Below are positions 17,027-27,484 of a DNA stretch of 64,000 nucleotides, piece after piece. Below the pieces are notes generated by a model, which was not told the DNA's origin, ran no database searches, and saw only the letters and a program-made list of their open reading frames with translations. The stretch spans positions 8,190,501 to 8,254,500 of the forward strand of contig NZ_CP114200.1 in the NCBI RefSeq assembly GCF_029392895.1, in the 5' to 3' direction. Within the stretch, counting starts at the first letter, position 1; every line of letters starts with the position of its first letter. Both the position numbers and the translations under genes were made by a program. This stretch comes from Streptomyces sp. 71268. Lineage in GTDB: Bacteria > Actinomycetota > Actinomycetes > Streptomycetales > Streptomycetaceae.

Positions 17027-17848
17027 TCAACTCCGTGGCCCCCAGCGGAACCACCGACGCACAGCAAACACCGCCAGGCCCGTCCACACCAAGGCGAGGA
17101 CCGTCGCCCGGACCTGCTCCGCGCCGCCCAGGTCGCCGGTCCAGCCACCCCGCAGCAGGTCCATCACCGGCGAGAACGGCAGCCAGGCGGCGACACCGAC
17201 CACCGCGTCCGGCAGCAACTCGCGTGGCGCGAAGACCCCGGAACCACCCATGGTCACCAACAGGAACGGCAGGTACGTCACCTGCGCGCTCTCCGCCGTC
17301 CGGGTGAACGCCGCCGTCAGCGCCGCCCCGACGACCAGCATCGCCATCCCGAGGACCAGGCCGAGCACCACCAGGTGCCAGGCGACCGGCGCCCGCGCGT
17401 CCAGGAACACGGTCATCCCGGCCCCCAACAGCGCGGACTGCGCCAGTGCCAGCCAGAGCGCCGGCAGCGCGCTGCCGATGAGGATCTCCCCGTCGCGCAG
17501 CTCTCCGGTACGCAGCCGCTTGAGGACGAGGCCTTCGCGGCGCACGACGTACACGCCGACCAGGTTCGTGTAGACGGCGAAGAGCAGCGCCATCGCCAGC
17601 GCGGCGGGCAGCATGACGGTGGCCACCGACAGGCCGGTACCGTCGAGGTCCAACCTGTCGACCATGCCGCGCATCGCGAAGGCCGCCGTGCTGGGCAGGA
17701 GCACCACGGTCACCAGGGACGCCCTGCTGCGCAGCAGCAGCGTCAGCTCGGCTCGACCGAGGGCGGCCATGCGGGCCGTGGTGGAACCCCGCGTGGGCGC
17801 GGCCGCGAGCGGGGGTGCCGATGCGGTGTGCGTCGCCGACGTCAGCAC
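17027..17848 (-). CDS. ABC-2 type transporter permease
   Basis: The 273-residue membrane protein starts with a cytosolic N-terminus and an interfacial helix (ALGRAELTLLLRSRASLV), followed by six predicted membrane helices, among them TVMLPAALAMALLFAVYTNLV, LVVLGLVLGMAMLVVGAAL and VTYLPFLLVTMGGSGVFAP, the last with the helix-breaking Pro typical of ABC2_membrane proteins. It would pair with the upstream ATPase to export a drug, lipid or peptide. GTG 17848 overlaps the ATPase stop by 7 bases. Confidence 0.9.
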   Translation of the reverse strand: MLTSATHTASAPPLAAAPTRGSTTARMAALGRAELTLLLRSRASLVTVVLLPSTAAFAMRGMVDRLDLDGTGLSVATVMLPAALAMALLFAVYTNLVGVYVVRREGLVLKRLRTGELRDGEILIGSALPALWLALAQSALLGAGMTVFLDARAPVAWHLVVLGLVLGMAMLVVGAALTAAFTRTAESAQVTYLPFLLVTMGGSGVFAPRELLPDAVVGVAAWLPFSPVMDLLRGGWTGDLGGAEQVRATVLALVWTGLAVFAVRRWFRWGPRS

Positions 17849-18771
17849 CGTGCTTCCTCGCTCTCCAGGCCCCGCGCGATCGCCATGAACGCCTCCTCCA
17901 GCGTCGCCGAGCGGGCGTCGAGACCGCGCAGTTCCACACCCTCGTCCCGGGCCCACGACAGCAGCGCCGTCGCCGTGCGCTGCAGGTCGACGGTCTCCAG
18001 CCTCACCTGCGGGCCGGCCGACTCGTGCCCGGTCACGCCCAGTGGCGCGAGCGGCGGCAGCTCGCCCAGGAAGCGGTCCGGCGGCAGTTCGAAGCTGATC
18101 CGCGCGGGCCGCTCGGCGACCACGTCGGACACCCGGCCCGAGGTGGCGATCAACCCCTCGTGCATGATCGCCAACCGGTCGGCCAGATGCTCCGCCTCCT
18201 CCAGGTAGTGCGTGGTGAGCAACACCGTCGTGCCCTGTTCCGTCAGCTCGCTGATCAGCTCCCAGGTGTCGCGGCGGGACTGCACGTCCAGGCCCGTCGT
18301 CGGCTCGTCGAGGAACAGCACCTCCGGCCGCCCCAGCAGGGCGAGCGCGAGGTCCAGGCGGCGGCGCTCGCCGCCGGAGAGTTGCTTGACCCGTACCTTC
18401 CCGCGCCCGGCCAGGCGCACGGTCTCCAGAGCCTCGTCCACGGGGCGGGCACCGCTGGTGCAGCCCGCCCACATCCGCGCGGTCTCGACCACCGTCAACT
18501 CCGTCGGGAACCCGCCCTCCTGCAGCATCACGCCGATGCGGGGCCGGACGGTGGCGCGTTCGCGGTACGGGTCACGGCCGAGCACGCGCACGGATCCGGC
18601 GGCGGGGGCGGCCTGCCCCTCCAGGAGTTCGAGGGTGGAGGTCTTCCCGGCGCCGTTGGTGCCCAGGAGGGCGAAGAGCTCACCACGCGCGACGGTGAGG
18701 TCGATGCCGCGCACGGCCTCGAAGCCCCGATAACGGCGCCGCAGGTCCGCGGTTTCGATGACTGTTTCCAT
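17842..18771 (-). CDS. ABC-2 exporter ATP-binding protein
   Basis: The 309-residue ATPase has Walker A GTNGAGKTS, Q-loop GVMLQEGGFP, signature LSGGERRRLDLA, Walker B VLFLDEPTTGLD and switch His in LLTTHYLEEAE, then a C-terminal DUF4162-like region (SFELPPDRF through SATLEEAFMAI). This is the DrrA/ABC-2 drug-resistance type. ATG 18771 is chosen over an in-frame extension to 18837, which lacks homology. It is the first gene of a four-gene operon (ATPase-permease-kinase-regulator), a common arrangement for envelope-stress or antibiotic-responsive exporters. Confidence 0.95.
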   Translation of the reverse strand: METVIETADLRRRYRGFEAVRGIDLTVARGELFALLGTNGAGKTSTLELLEGQAAPAAGSVRVLGRDPYRERATVRPRIGVMLQEGGFPTELTVVETARMWAGCTSGARPVDEALETVRLAGRGKVRVKQLSGGERRRLDLALALLGRPEVLFLDEPTTGLDVQSRRDTWELISELTEQGTTVLLTTHYLEEAEHLADRLAIMHEGLIATSGRVSDVVAERPARISFELPPDRFLGELPPLAPLGVTGHESAGPQVRLETVDLQRTATALLSWARDEGVELRGLDARSATLEEAFMAIARGLESEEARC

Positions 18772-18830
18772 GTGGTCCAGCGTTCCGGCGCACCGGGCCC
18801 GGTAGCAGTGCGGGTCTGTCACGAGGCCGA

Positions 18831-18844
18831 ATGACATCTGTCAT
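18831..18844. promoter_or_regulatory. ATGACA-N2-TGTCAT palindrome, candidate operator
   Basis: A perfect inverted repeat lies 60 bases upstream of the exporter ATPase start, with a further TGTCA half-site at 18817-18821. Position and symmetry fit a binding site for a dimeric regulator, most simply the NarL-type regulator encoded in the same operon. This is inference. Confidence 0.5.
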
Positions 18845-18966
18845 GTCGGGCCCCGGGCGCGGGCCCGGTGGGCGCACCGGCCCGGGACCCGCGTCGGCGG
18901 TCCGCGCGTACGGCCGCCGGCGGGCTGGGTTATGGGCTGGGCGGTGGATGGGCGGTGCCAGTGCGG

Positions 18967-19824
18967 CTACGTCCGGTCAGGGGCGGGCAGGCCGATGGGG
19001 TTGGGGAACCGCAGCGCGGTCGCACACGCTCGGGCCAGGGGCGTGAGCAGCGGTATCAGCCGCTCGGGGACGGCGGCGCCCGCGTCCCGCCAGGGGCGCG
19101 CGGCCGCCCGGTTGGTGGTCTGCTCGATCTCGCGCAGCGCCTGCCGGCCCCGCTCCGTCGTCGCGCCGGCCGAGGTCAGCAGGCCGCGCCCGCCCAGTCG
19201 CTCGGACGCCGCGGCCCACTCCTCGTCGGTCCATCCCCGGTACGGCTGAAGCTCGGAGCGCGGCAGGTCGGTCCCCGCGCGCAGGACGAGCACCTCGCAG
19301 CCGTCCAACCCCGCCGCCACCAGCGCCGCCACGTGCCCGTCGCCCCGGTGCTCGCGCAGCAGCGTCGCCGCGTGCCAGAGCCGGGCCAACGGCTCGTCCG
19401 GCAGCGGTAGCGCGGTGTTCGCGGCGGCCAACACGCGCCCCGCGCAGTCGAGCCGGGCCGCTATCGCGACAAGCTCATCGGCCGCCCGCTCGGCCGCCGC
19501 TTCCTGGCCGGCCAGCAGGCGCCGCAGCGCCGTGACCGCGCCGGCCTGCCGCAACTCCAGCGCCCGCCGTGGCGGAACCGTCTGCCATACCGCGGGCAGC
19601 GCCCTGGCCACCATGGTCGGCGCGAAGGTGAAGAACGCGGCCGTGATCGGCTCGGGCCCCACCGCGCCGAGCGGTGCCGCCCGGCCCGCGAAGTAGCCCG
19701 GCCAGAACCCCTCCAGGCCGGCGGCGTTGAACCCGGCGTGCGCGTCGGGCGCGAAGTAGCTCACGGCGTGCAGCGGCTCGATGAGGGGCCACAGGGTGCC
19801 GGCGATCCGTTCCGGCTCGGTCAT
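18967..19824 (-). CDS. SCO6745 family protein
   Basis: The 285-residue soluble helical protein matches the actinobacterial SCO6745 family: it begins IAGTLWPLIEPLHAVSYFAP, continues GFWPGYFAGRAAPLG and ITAAFFTFAPTMVARALPAVW, and ends with a MarR-like winged-helix region (LQPYRGWTDEEWAAA, SERLGGRGLLTSAGATTERG). The C-terminal part resembles a DNA-binding fold but the function is unproven. ATG 19824 is preceded by GGAAGGTGGA. It stands alone, between the exporter operon downstream and the SGNH hydrolase upstream. Confidence 0.75.
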   Translation of the reverse strand: MTEPERIAGTLWPLIEPLHAVSYFAPDAHAGFNAAGLEGFWPGYFAGRAAPLGAVGPEPITAAFFTFAPTMVARALPAVWQTVPPRRALELRQAGAVTALRRLLAGQEAAAERAADELVAIAARLDCAGRVLAAANTALPLPDEPLARLWHAATLLREHRGDGHVAALVAAGLDGCEVLVLRAGTDLPRSELQPYRGWTDEEWAAASERLGGRGLLTSAGATTERGRQALREIEQTTNRAAARPWRDAGAAVPERLIPLLTPLARACATALRFPNPIGLPAPDRT

Positions 19825-19873
19825 GTCTCCACCTTCCTTGCCTTTCTCGGGTAGGGGGCGCGTTCTGCCCCCG

Positions 19874-21028
19874 TCACGGGGAGCCTCCCGCGCGGGCCGC
19901 CGGGGTGGCCCCGGGGCGGTGTGCCCGCGTCGGCTCCGGCACGCAGGCCGTGCGGCGCAGCAGGGTCAGGAACCGCCCGGCGAGGACCGGATGACCGGCC
20001 GGCGACGGATGCAGTCGGTCCGTGCCCTCGGGTTCGAGCAGCAGCGGCACGCAGCTCGGCCCGAACACCCGCGGCCCGTGCAGGTAGTGCAGCCGACTGT
20101 CACCGTGCTCGCGCAGTATCCGTACCGCCTGCCGCACCCGCTCGCGGCTCTCCCGGACCGTCAGGCCCGACGGTCCGGCCACCTCCTCACGGTCGGGGGC
20201 GACGATGGTGGACATCACGCCGAACGGCGTGTCCGGATGGCCGTCGCGCACGGTGCGTACGAAGCCGATCAGGGCGGCCGTCAGCGACGCGCCGCTGTGC
20301 GTGCCGAGGGTGTGGACGTTGATGCCGACGCAGATGGTGAGCAACTCCGCTGGCAGGTCTCGCATCAGCCGCGCGGTCATCGGCTGGAGGTAACACCCCG
20401 CACCCAGTGCCAACGAGGTCAGGTCCCAGCCGGCCCGCCGCGCCACCAACGCCGGCCAGGTGCGACTGGGCGAGTGCGCGCCGCGGCCCAGCGATATGGA
20501 GCTGCCGTAGTGCACCCAGCGCGGTCGGTCGCCGGGCGGGTCGGCCGCCACCGTCGCGCCCGCGGCAAGAGTGAGGCCGCGCAGCCGGAACCGGTGGTAG
20601 TACGGCAGCCACAACTCCACGACCGGCGGCGGCCCGGCCGGCGCGCTCCGCGTGGGTCCGGGCGCCGCCGCCAGTTCCGACACGCGGAACTCCGCGTCCC
20701 GGCCGTGCGTCTCCAGCGCCACCGACGCCACGAGCCGCCCGTCACGCAGCACGTCCAGGCGGGCGCGCTCGGGCGGGCCCGCCAGCCGTGGCGCCGGGTC
20801 GGCCTGGTACCGACAGTGCAGCCAGGGGCTGTCGGTGCGCAGCGTGACGCGCACCCCCGACGGCATCGCGGCCCGCCCGACCCCGCCCTCCGGCAGGTGC
20901 AGCGCGGCCTCCTCGTACGGCAGCCGCCAGGGCGCGGTCCAATGCGGGGTGCGCTCAAGGGAGACCGCGCCCCGGTAGCGCAACAGCGGGTCGTCGTGGG
21001 CGAGCGACCGCGCGGCGGGCCCGCTCAT
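19874..21028 (-). CDS. SGNH/GDSL hydrolase family protein
   Basis: The 384-residue protein has an N-terminal beta-sandwich-like region of about 170 residues (SPWLHCRYQ; RLDVLRDGRLVASVALET) and a C-terminal SGNH hydrolase: block I YGSSIS with the nucleophile Ser, the ICVGINVHT segment where the block III Asn falls, and block V DRLHPSPAGH with the catalytic Asp and His. These enzymes hydrolyse esters of carbohydrates or lipids. No signal peptide is visible, so it is probably cytoplasmic. ATG 21028 overlaps the DUF1697 stop (ATGA), so the two are co-translated. The tail is Pro/Ala/Arg-rich. Confidence 0.88.
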   Translation of the reverse strand: MSGPAARSLAHDDPLLRYRGAVSLERTPHWTAPWRLPYEEAALHLPEGGVGRAAMPSGVRVTLRTDSPWLHCRYQADPAPRLAGPPERARLDVLRDGRLVASVALETHGRDAEFRVSELAAAPGPTRSAPAGPPPVVELWLPYYHRFRLRGLTLAAGATVAADPPGDRPRWVHYGSSISLGRGAHSPSRTWPALVARRAGWDLTSLALGAGCYLQPMTARLMRDLPAELLTICVGINVHTLGTHSGASLTAALIGFVRTVRDGHPDTPFGVMSTIVAPDREEVAGPSGLTVRESRERVRQAVRILREHGDSRLHYLHGPRVFGPSCVPLLLEPEGTDRLHPSPAGHPVLAGRFLTLLRRTACVPEPTRAHRPGATPAARAGGSP

Positions 21029-21579
21029 CGCGGCTCGTCCAGGGCCACCATCGCGGCGAGCGCGCGCACCGTGTTCGCGTTGCGGGCGGTGCCGAACAGG
21101 CCCAGCCGCTTCTCCCACAGCGCCTGGGTGAGCCTGGACCGCCGCACCCCGCCCGGGCAGTGCACGTAGATCTCGCGCTCGCCGACGTGGAACTGGTCCG
21201 GTGCGTACGCGGCCGGGTCGAGGTCGGCCAGCCGCGCGCGGTCCACCGGTCCGGAGAGGAAGGTGACCAGCAGTTGGGCGGGGTCGATGTCGCGGCCGGG
21301 GAAGGGGTTCCGCGCGGCGACGCGGCACAGTTCGTCACCCTCGTGGACGAGCACGCGCACATCGAGCGAGAGTCGCTCGGCGATGGCCCGCTCCAGCGCC
21401 TCGCCCAACGCGTCCGGGCCCGCACAACCCGTGGGCGGGACGAACACCGCGTTGCCGCTCCGCAGATAGGTGCGCACCTCCTCACACCCCAGGTCAGCGA
21501 GCAACTCCCGCAGGGTGGCCATGGGAACGCCGCGGTGCTCACCCACGTTGATGCCGCGCAACAGCGCCACGTATCTCAT
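21025..21579 (-). CDS. DUF1697 domain protein
   Basis: The 184-residue cytoplasmic protein is a standard DUF1697 member: MRYVALLRGINVGEHRGVPM, LRELLADLGCEEVRTYLRSG, NAVFVPP and FHVGEREIYVHCPGGVRRS, closing with ALWEKRLGLFGTARNANTV. Function is unknown; the conserved N- and C-terminal motifs suggest an enzyme or nucleic-acid-related role. ATG 21579 is preferred to an adjacent GTG at 21582. It is the first gene of a two-gene operon with the SGNH hydrolase. Confidence 0.88.
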   Translation of the reverse strand: MRYVALLRGINVGEHRGVPMATLRELLADLGCEEVRTYLRSGNAVFVPPTGCAGPDALGEALERAIAERLSLDVRVLVHEGDELCRVAARNPFPGRDIDPAQLLVTFLSGPVDRARLADLDPAAYAPDQFHVGEREIYVHCPGGVRRSRLTQALWEKRLGLFGTARNANTVRALAAMVALDEPR

Positions 21580-21699
21580 CACGGGCCAACCGTAACCGCG
21601 ACCACTGACAGTGACCGGTGACAGTCGGCGCGGGCGGGCACTCGCGGGCCCGGTGGCGAGCGGTACGGTCGGACGCGACGCCCAGCTCGGGCTCGCCGC

Positions 21700-22046
21700 G
21701 CCGTGCGGACCCGGGCCGGGGTAGCGATGAAGGTCTCGGACTCCCTGCCGCGAAGCCCCTGGGGGCCAGGGCCACTTGGCAGGGAAGAAGCTGGAGTCGC
21801 TGCGGCAGGAGTCGTGGTCGGCGTGCCTGGACCAGGATGGAGCGTGCTGACCGAGGAAGAGCCGCTGCTGCCGCCCGCACCGGCTGACACGGAACCGCCA
21901 GAACCCCTCGCTGCGGCAGCCGTCAACTGCAAGGGCAAGAGTCAGGCCACCATGGCGAAGACGGGAAGAACCCTAAGAGCGATCCGCAAGGCATCGTCAC
22001 GGCCTACAAACCGAATAGGTTGGCAGAGGAAGAGGCACTTTGCTAG
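21700..22046 (+). pseudogene. Decayed gene relics in three plus-strand frames
   Basis: No intact gene fills 21580-22055. Two stretches look like protein C-termini in different frames, each ending in a stop but lacking a start: one reads HLAGKKLESLRQESWSACLD and stops near 21850, the other reads SDPQGIVTAYKPNRLAEEEA and stops TAG at 22044-22046. A third frame stays open from 21703 to 22107. GC falls toward the right end compared with flanking genes. This pattern fits one or two frameshifted genes that once led into the orphan gene at 22056. I do not recognise the families. Confidence 0.4.
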
Positions 22047-22055
22047 GACTCTCAT

Positions 22056-22388
22056 ATGTCAACTGACGACGGGCAACGAGTTCGCAACCTTCTCTTGCCT
22101 CACTTGATGGGGCAGTTGGACGACTCCTCCGCGACACTTGACGTACAGGAGATCGAGGTTGTTTCGCGAGGCCGCAGTTTCGATGTAGTGCTGGAACTGC
22201 TGGCGTACGGCGAGCGGTGGAGAGTTCGTCTTCCCCGGGACAACTCCGACAGCATCCTTTTCAACGGCGCCCCGGCTCCGCATGTGGTGAGATCAGTTGC
22301 CAACATGATCCGTATCCACCTCTTCGAGTGGTGGCATACCAAGGATCGTGAACGTCGATCTGCGGCCATGGGGGAGCGTCTTTCGTGA
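22056..22388 (+). CDS. Orphan hypothetical protein in a lower-GC patch
   Basis: The 110-residue frame starts ATG 22056 with AGGA eight bases upstream and ends just before a strong hairpin, so it has proper gene borders. The product is acidic at the start (STDDGQRVRNLLLPHLMGQL), has two beta-rich stretches (LDVQEIEVVSRGRSFDVVLE; RWRVRLPRDN), a central HVVRSVANMIRIHLFEWWH helix and a basic tail. I recognise no family. Codon use is visibly less GC-biased than in neighbours, suggesting recent acquisition. It directly follows the relics described above and may be the surviving gene of that unit. Confidence 0.6.
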   Translation: MSTDDGQRVRNLLLPHLMGQLDDSSATLDVQEIEVVSRGRSFDVVLELLAYGERWRVRLPRDNSDSILFNGAPAPHVVRSVANMIRIHLFEWWHTKDRERRSAAMGERLS

Positions 22389-22390
22389 CG

Positions 22391-22433
22391 GCTCGGCGCC
22401 CGGCAGACCTGTAGGGCGTTCCGGGCGCCGAGC
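22391..22433. terminator. Hairpin terminator after the orphan gene
   Basis: A perfect 13-bp stem (22391-22403 with 22421-22433) with a 17-base loop begins two bases after the stop of the 22056-22388 gene. It is a strong terminator candidate and supports that frame being a transcribed gene. Confidence 0.7.
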
Positions 22434-22659
22434 TTCCGGCTAAGAGCCGTCCCGTAAGGGGCGTGAAGTCGACTGGGGCATGGCGGGGCGCCGTGCGACC
22501 CGCTCGCCTATACGGTGAGCGCGCCGTGAACGGACCGCTGCTGTTCCCCGACGGGGACGGGCCACTCAACCCCTATGCGGCCAAGCCTGAGAGGCGTCCC
22601 GACGGTTACATCACATTCAGACCCCCGGAACGAGCGGCCGGACCACAAGGACAGCCGGT

Positions 22660-22686
22660 CGGGCACGGGAAGGCCGCCCGTGCCCG
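22660..22686. terminator. Hairpin terminator for the wall hydrolase gene
   Basis: CGGGCACGGG (22660-22669) pairs perfectly with CCCGTGCCCG (22677-22686) around a 7-base loop, 23 bases past the stop of the minus-strand wall hydrolase gene. Between this and the preceding hairpin (22434-22659) I see no convincing gene; a plus-strand frame there overlaps the hydrolase gene antisense. Confidence 0.7.
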
Positions 22687-22708
22687 CCGGAACATCCGAC
22701 TCATGCCT

Positions 22709-24621
<1,913 letters not shown>

Positions 24622-25899
24622 ATGAGCCGCGCAGAGACCAGCCCCGAAGCCGCGGACGCCGCGCCGACCGAGCCGGTGGACGCGGCCGAAGTGCGGCGAG
24701 CGGTGCGCCAGTTGCTCGCCACGCACGACCCGACCACCACCGCGCGGATCGACTTCCTGCGCGCCCAGTTCGACGCCGGACTCGCCTGGGTGCACTATCC
24801 GGTTGGGCTCGGCGGCCTCGGCGCGCCGCGCGCGCTGCAGAGCCTGGTCACCGCCGAACTCGCCGCCGCGGGCGCCCCCGACAACGACCCGCGCCGTATC
24901 GGCATCGGCCTCGGCATGGCCGCTCCGACCATCCTGCACTACGGCACCGAGGAGCAACAGCGCCGGCTGCTGCGCCCGCTGTGGACGGGCGAGGAGGTGT
25001 GGTGCCAACTCTTCAGCGAACCCGGCGCCGGTTCCGACCTCGCCGCGCTCGGCACCCGCGCGGTCTACGTCCCGGCCCCGGGCGGCGACCGGGACACCCT
25101 CGCGGACGGCGCGCGGGCGGGGGAGTGGATCGTCGACGGGCAGAAGGTGTGGACCTCCCAGGCCCATCTCGCGCGCTGGGCCATCCTCATCGCCCGCACC
25201 GACCCCGATCTCCCCAAGCACCGTGGCATCACCTACTTCATCTGCGACATGACCGACCCCGGGGTCGAAGTGCGCCCGCTGCGCCAACTCACCGGCGAGG
25301 CCGAGTTCAACGAGGTCTTCCTCACCGGCGTGCGTATCCCCGACGACCGGCGCCTGGGCGCCGTGGGGGAGGGTTGGCGGGTCGCGCAGACCACGCTGAT
25401 GAACGAGCGGGTGGCCATCGGTGGCGGCAGCGTGCCCCGCGAGCACGGCATGATCGGCGTCGCCGCGCGCGCCTGGCGCGACCACCCCGAGCTGCGCACG
25501 CACGACCTGCACCAGCGCCTGTTGCGGCTGTGGGTGGAGGCCGAGGCCGCCCGGTACGCCGGTCAGCGGCTGGGCCAGCAACTCGCCGTCGGCCAGCCGG
25601 GTCCCGAAGGGTCGGCCATGAAGCTGGCCTTCGCCCGGCTGAACCAGGAGATCAGCGGCCTGGAGGTGGAGCTGATGGGCGAGGCGGGCCTGGCGTACGA
25701 CGACTGGACCATGCGCCGGCCCGACCTCGTGGACTTCACGGCGCGCGAGGCCGGCTACCGCTACCTGCGGGCCAGGGGCAACTCCATCGAGGGCGGCACC
25801 TCCGAAATCCTGCTCAACATCGTCGCCGAACGCGTGCTCGGCCTGCCGCCCGAGCCGCGCGCCGACAAGGACGCCGCCTGGAAGGACCTGCCCCGATGA
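24622..25899 (+). CDS. Acyl-CoA dehydrogenase, catalytic-type subunit
   Basis: The 425-residue protein is an acyl-CoA dehydrogenase of the FadE26/ChsE4-like branch: YPVGLGGLGAPRALQ, WCQLFSEPGAGSDLAALGTR for FAD binding, DGQKVWTSQAHLARWAIL, TGVRIPDDRRLGAVGEGW, and RARGNSIEGGTSEILLNIVA, where the Glu of IEGG falls at the catalytic-base position. It overlaps the next gene by ATGA. In actinobacteria such adjacent pairs form alpha2beta2 enzymes acting on steroid side-chain or other bulky acyl-CoAs; the substrate here is unknown. The ribosome site at 24622 is weak. Confidence 0.88.
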   Translation: MSRAETSPEAADAAPTEPVDAAEVRRAVRQLLATHDPTTTARIDFLRAQFDAGLAWVHYPVGLGGLGAPRALQSLVTAELAAAGAPDNDPRRIGIGLGMAAPTILHYGTEEQQRRLLRPLWTGEEVWCQLFSEPGAGSDLAALGTRAVYVPAPGGDRDTLADGARAGEWIVDGQKVWTSQAHLARWAILIARTDPDLPKHRGITYFICDMTDPGVEVRPLRQLTGEAEFNEVFLTGVRIPDDRRLGAVGEGWRVAQTTLMNERVAIGGGSVPREHGMIGVAARAWRDHPELRTHDLHQRLLRLWVEAEAARYAGQRLGQQLAVGQPGPEGSAMKLAFARLNQEISGLEVELMGEAGLAYDDWTMRRPDLVDFTAREAGYRYLRARGNSIEGGTSEILLNIVAERVLGLPPEPRADKDAAWKDLPR

Positions 25900-27212
25900 C
25901 GCACACCGACCCGGCCCCCACGCCACTCCGGCCGGCCGCCCCGAGCAACGCCCCCGACCTGCTCTACCGCGAGCACGAGGAGGACCTGAGGTCCGCCGTA
26001 CGGGCGCTGCTCGCCGACCGGCTGCCAACGGGGGCCGTGCTCGCGCACATCGACGCGGGCCGGGCGTACGACGCCGGGCTCTGGCGGGTCCTCGCCACCG
26101 ACCTCGGCCTCGCCGGGCTCCTGGTCCCCGACGCGCTCGGCGGGCAGGGCGCCGGTGCCCGGGAAGCCGCCGTCGTCCTGGAGGAGTTGGGCCGCGCGGT
26201 GGCCCCGGTGCCGTACCTGACCAGTGCCGTCATCGCCACCGAAGCCCTGCTGGCCTGCGCCGGGGTCAGCAACGGGGCAGCGTCCCACGGGTCCGCCGCC
26301 GTGCCGGGCCCGCCCGCCGATGCCGCGCCGCCGACAGTGACTCAGCCCGCCGGCCGGGCCGAGGAGGCCGATGCCGTAGTGGCCACCGAACTGCTCGCGG
26401 CGCTCGCCACGGGGGAGCGGATCGGGGTGCTCGCCGTACCACTGTCCACCGCCCCCGGGACGGCACACCCCACCGCCGTACGGGCCGACACCGCCGCCGT
26501 ACGGGCCGACGCGCGCGCCACCCTCACCGGCGAGGTCACCAGCGTCGCTGACGCGCTCGCCGCCGCCGTGCTGCTGGTCCCGGCGCGCGGCCCGGCGGGC
26601 GCGGGCCTCTACGCGGTGGACACCGGCGCCGCCATCTCGCCGGGACTCCGCCTGGAGCCGACCACCGCGCTGGACCCGACGCGCCCGCTCGCCCGGGTCG
26701 GCCTGGACGGCGCGCCGGCCCGCCGCGTCGCCGGGCCCGTGGCGGCCGGCGCGGCGATCGACCGGGCGCTGCGGGCCGGGGCCGGGCTGCTGGCCTCCGA
26801 ACAGCTGGGGCTCGCCGAATGGTGCCTGGCCGAGACCGTGCGCCACACCGGGGAACGGCACCAGTTCGGCCGCCCGGTCGGCTCCTTCCAGGCGCTCAAG
26901 CACCGGATGGCCCGGATCTGGCTCGACCTCGTCTCGACCCGCGCGGCGGCCCGTGCCGCTGCGGACGCCCTGGCTGCCGGTGCCCCGGACACGCCGGTCG
27001 CCGTGGCCGTCGCCCAGGCCCACGCCGCACGCGTCGCGGTGCACGCCGCGCAGGAGTGCGTCCAACTGCACGGCGGCATCGGCATGACCTGGGAACACCC
27101 CGCGCACCTGTACCTCAAGCGCGCCAAGAGCGACGAAATCGCCCTCGGCACGCCGGGCCGCCACCAGGAGGCGCTGGCCGACCTCGTCGACCTGCCGGCC
27201 CCACCCGCCTGA
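25896..27212 (+). CDS. Acyl-CoA dehydrogenase-like partner subunit
   Basis: The 438-residue protein has the family fold with GLAGLLVPDALGGQGAGARE, LLASEQLGLAEWCLAETV, RHQFGRPVGSFQALKHRMA and LHGGIGMTWEHPAHLYLKRA. Where the catalytic Glu would lie it reads KRAKSDEIALGTPGRHQEA, without the EGT/EGG motif, so it probably cannot act alone. A Gly/Ala/Pro-rich insertion (about residues 128-160) is unusual. ATG 25896 overlaps the preceding stop. The pair most likely forms a heterotetramer with the other subunit supplying the base. A weak hairpin (27279-27304) downstream may end the transcript. Confidence 0.87.
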   Translation: MTHTDPAPTPLRPAAPSNAPDLLYREHEEDLRSAVRALLADRLPTGAVLAHIDAGRAYDAGLWRVLATDLGLAGLLVPDALGGQGAGAREAAVVLEELGRAVAPVPYLTSAVIATEALLACAGVSNGAASHGSAAVPGPPADAAPPTVTQPAGRAEEADAVVATELLAALATGERIGVLAVPLSTAPGTAHPTAVRADTAAVRADARATLTGEVTSVADALAAAVLLVPARGPAGAGLYAVDTGAAISPGLRLEPTTALDPTRPLARVGLDGAPARRVAGPVAAGAAIDRALRAGAGLLASEQLGLAEWCLAETVRHTGERHQFGRPVGSFQALKHRMARIWLDLVSTRAAARAAADALAAGAPDTPVAVAVAQAHAARVAVHAAQECVQLHGGIGMTWEHPAHLYLKRAKSDEIALGTPGRHQEALADLVDLPAPPA

Positions 27213-27439
27213 GCGGCCCGGCCACACCGCCTCGGGCAGGACAGGAGTCACGACAGGACAGAGGGACAAAACGGGACGGGCCGGCGCACGGGCGGCCGCC
27301 GGCCGGTGGTCACGCTCGCCGCCCCGGGCGGTGGGTGGCCACGGGCCGGCGGGTCAGCCGTCCGAAACCGTCCGTTCCATGGCGTGGTGTGGCCAGGCGT
27401 GCACCCCCTCTGGGCCTTCGCTTCGACATGTTGTTTAAT

Positions 27440-27454
27440 TGCGACCGTTTCGCA
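27440..27454. promoter_or_regulatory. Nur-like inverted repeat upstream of the importer operon
   Basis: TGCGA-N5-TCGCA is a perfect inverted repeat 31 bases before the binding-protein ATG, in an AT-richer promoter stretch. With its flanking bases it resembles the published Streptomyces Nur box (TTGCAA-N5-TTGCAA), matching 5 of 6 bases in the left half and 4 of 6 in the right. A second repeat, CCGTT (27445-27449) with AACGG (27457-27461), overlaps it. Nur is the nickel-responsive Fur-family repressor; binding here is inference. Confidence 0.5.
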
Positions 27455-27484
27455 GTAACGGTTGATCTTCAACAGAGGTGGGGC

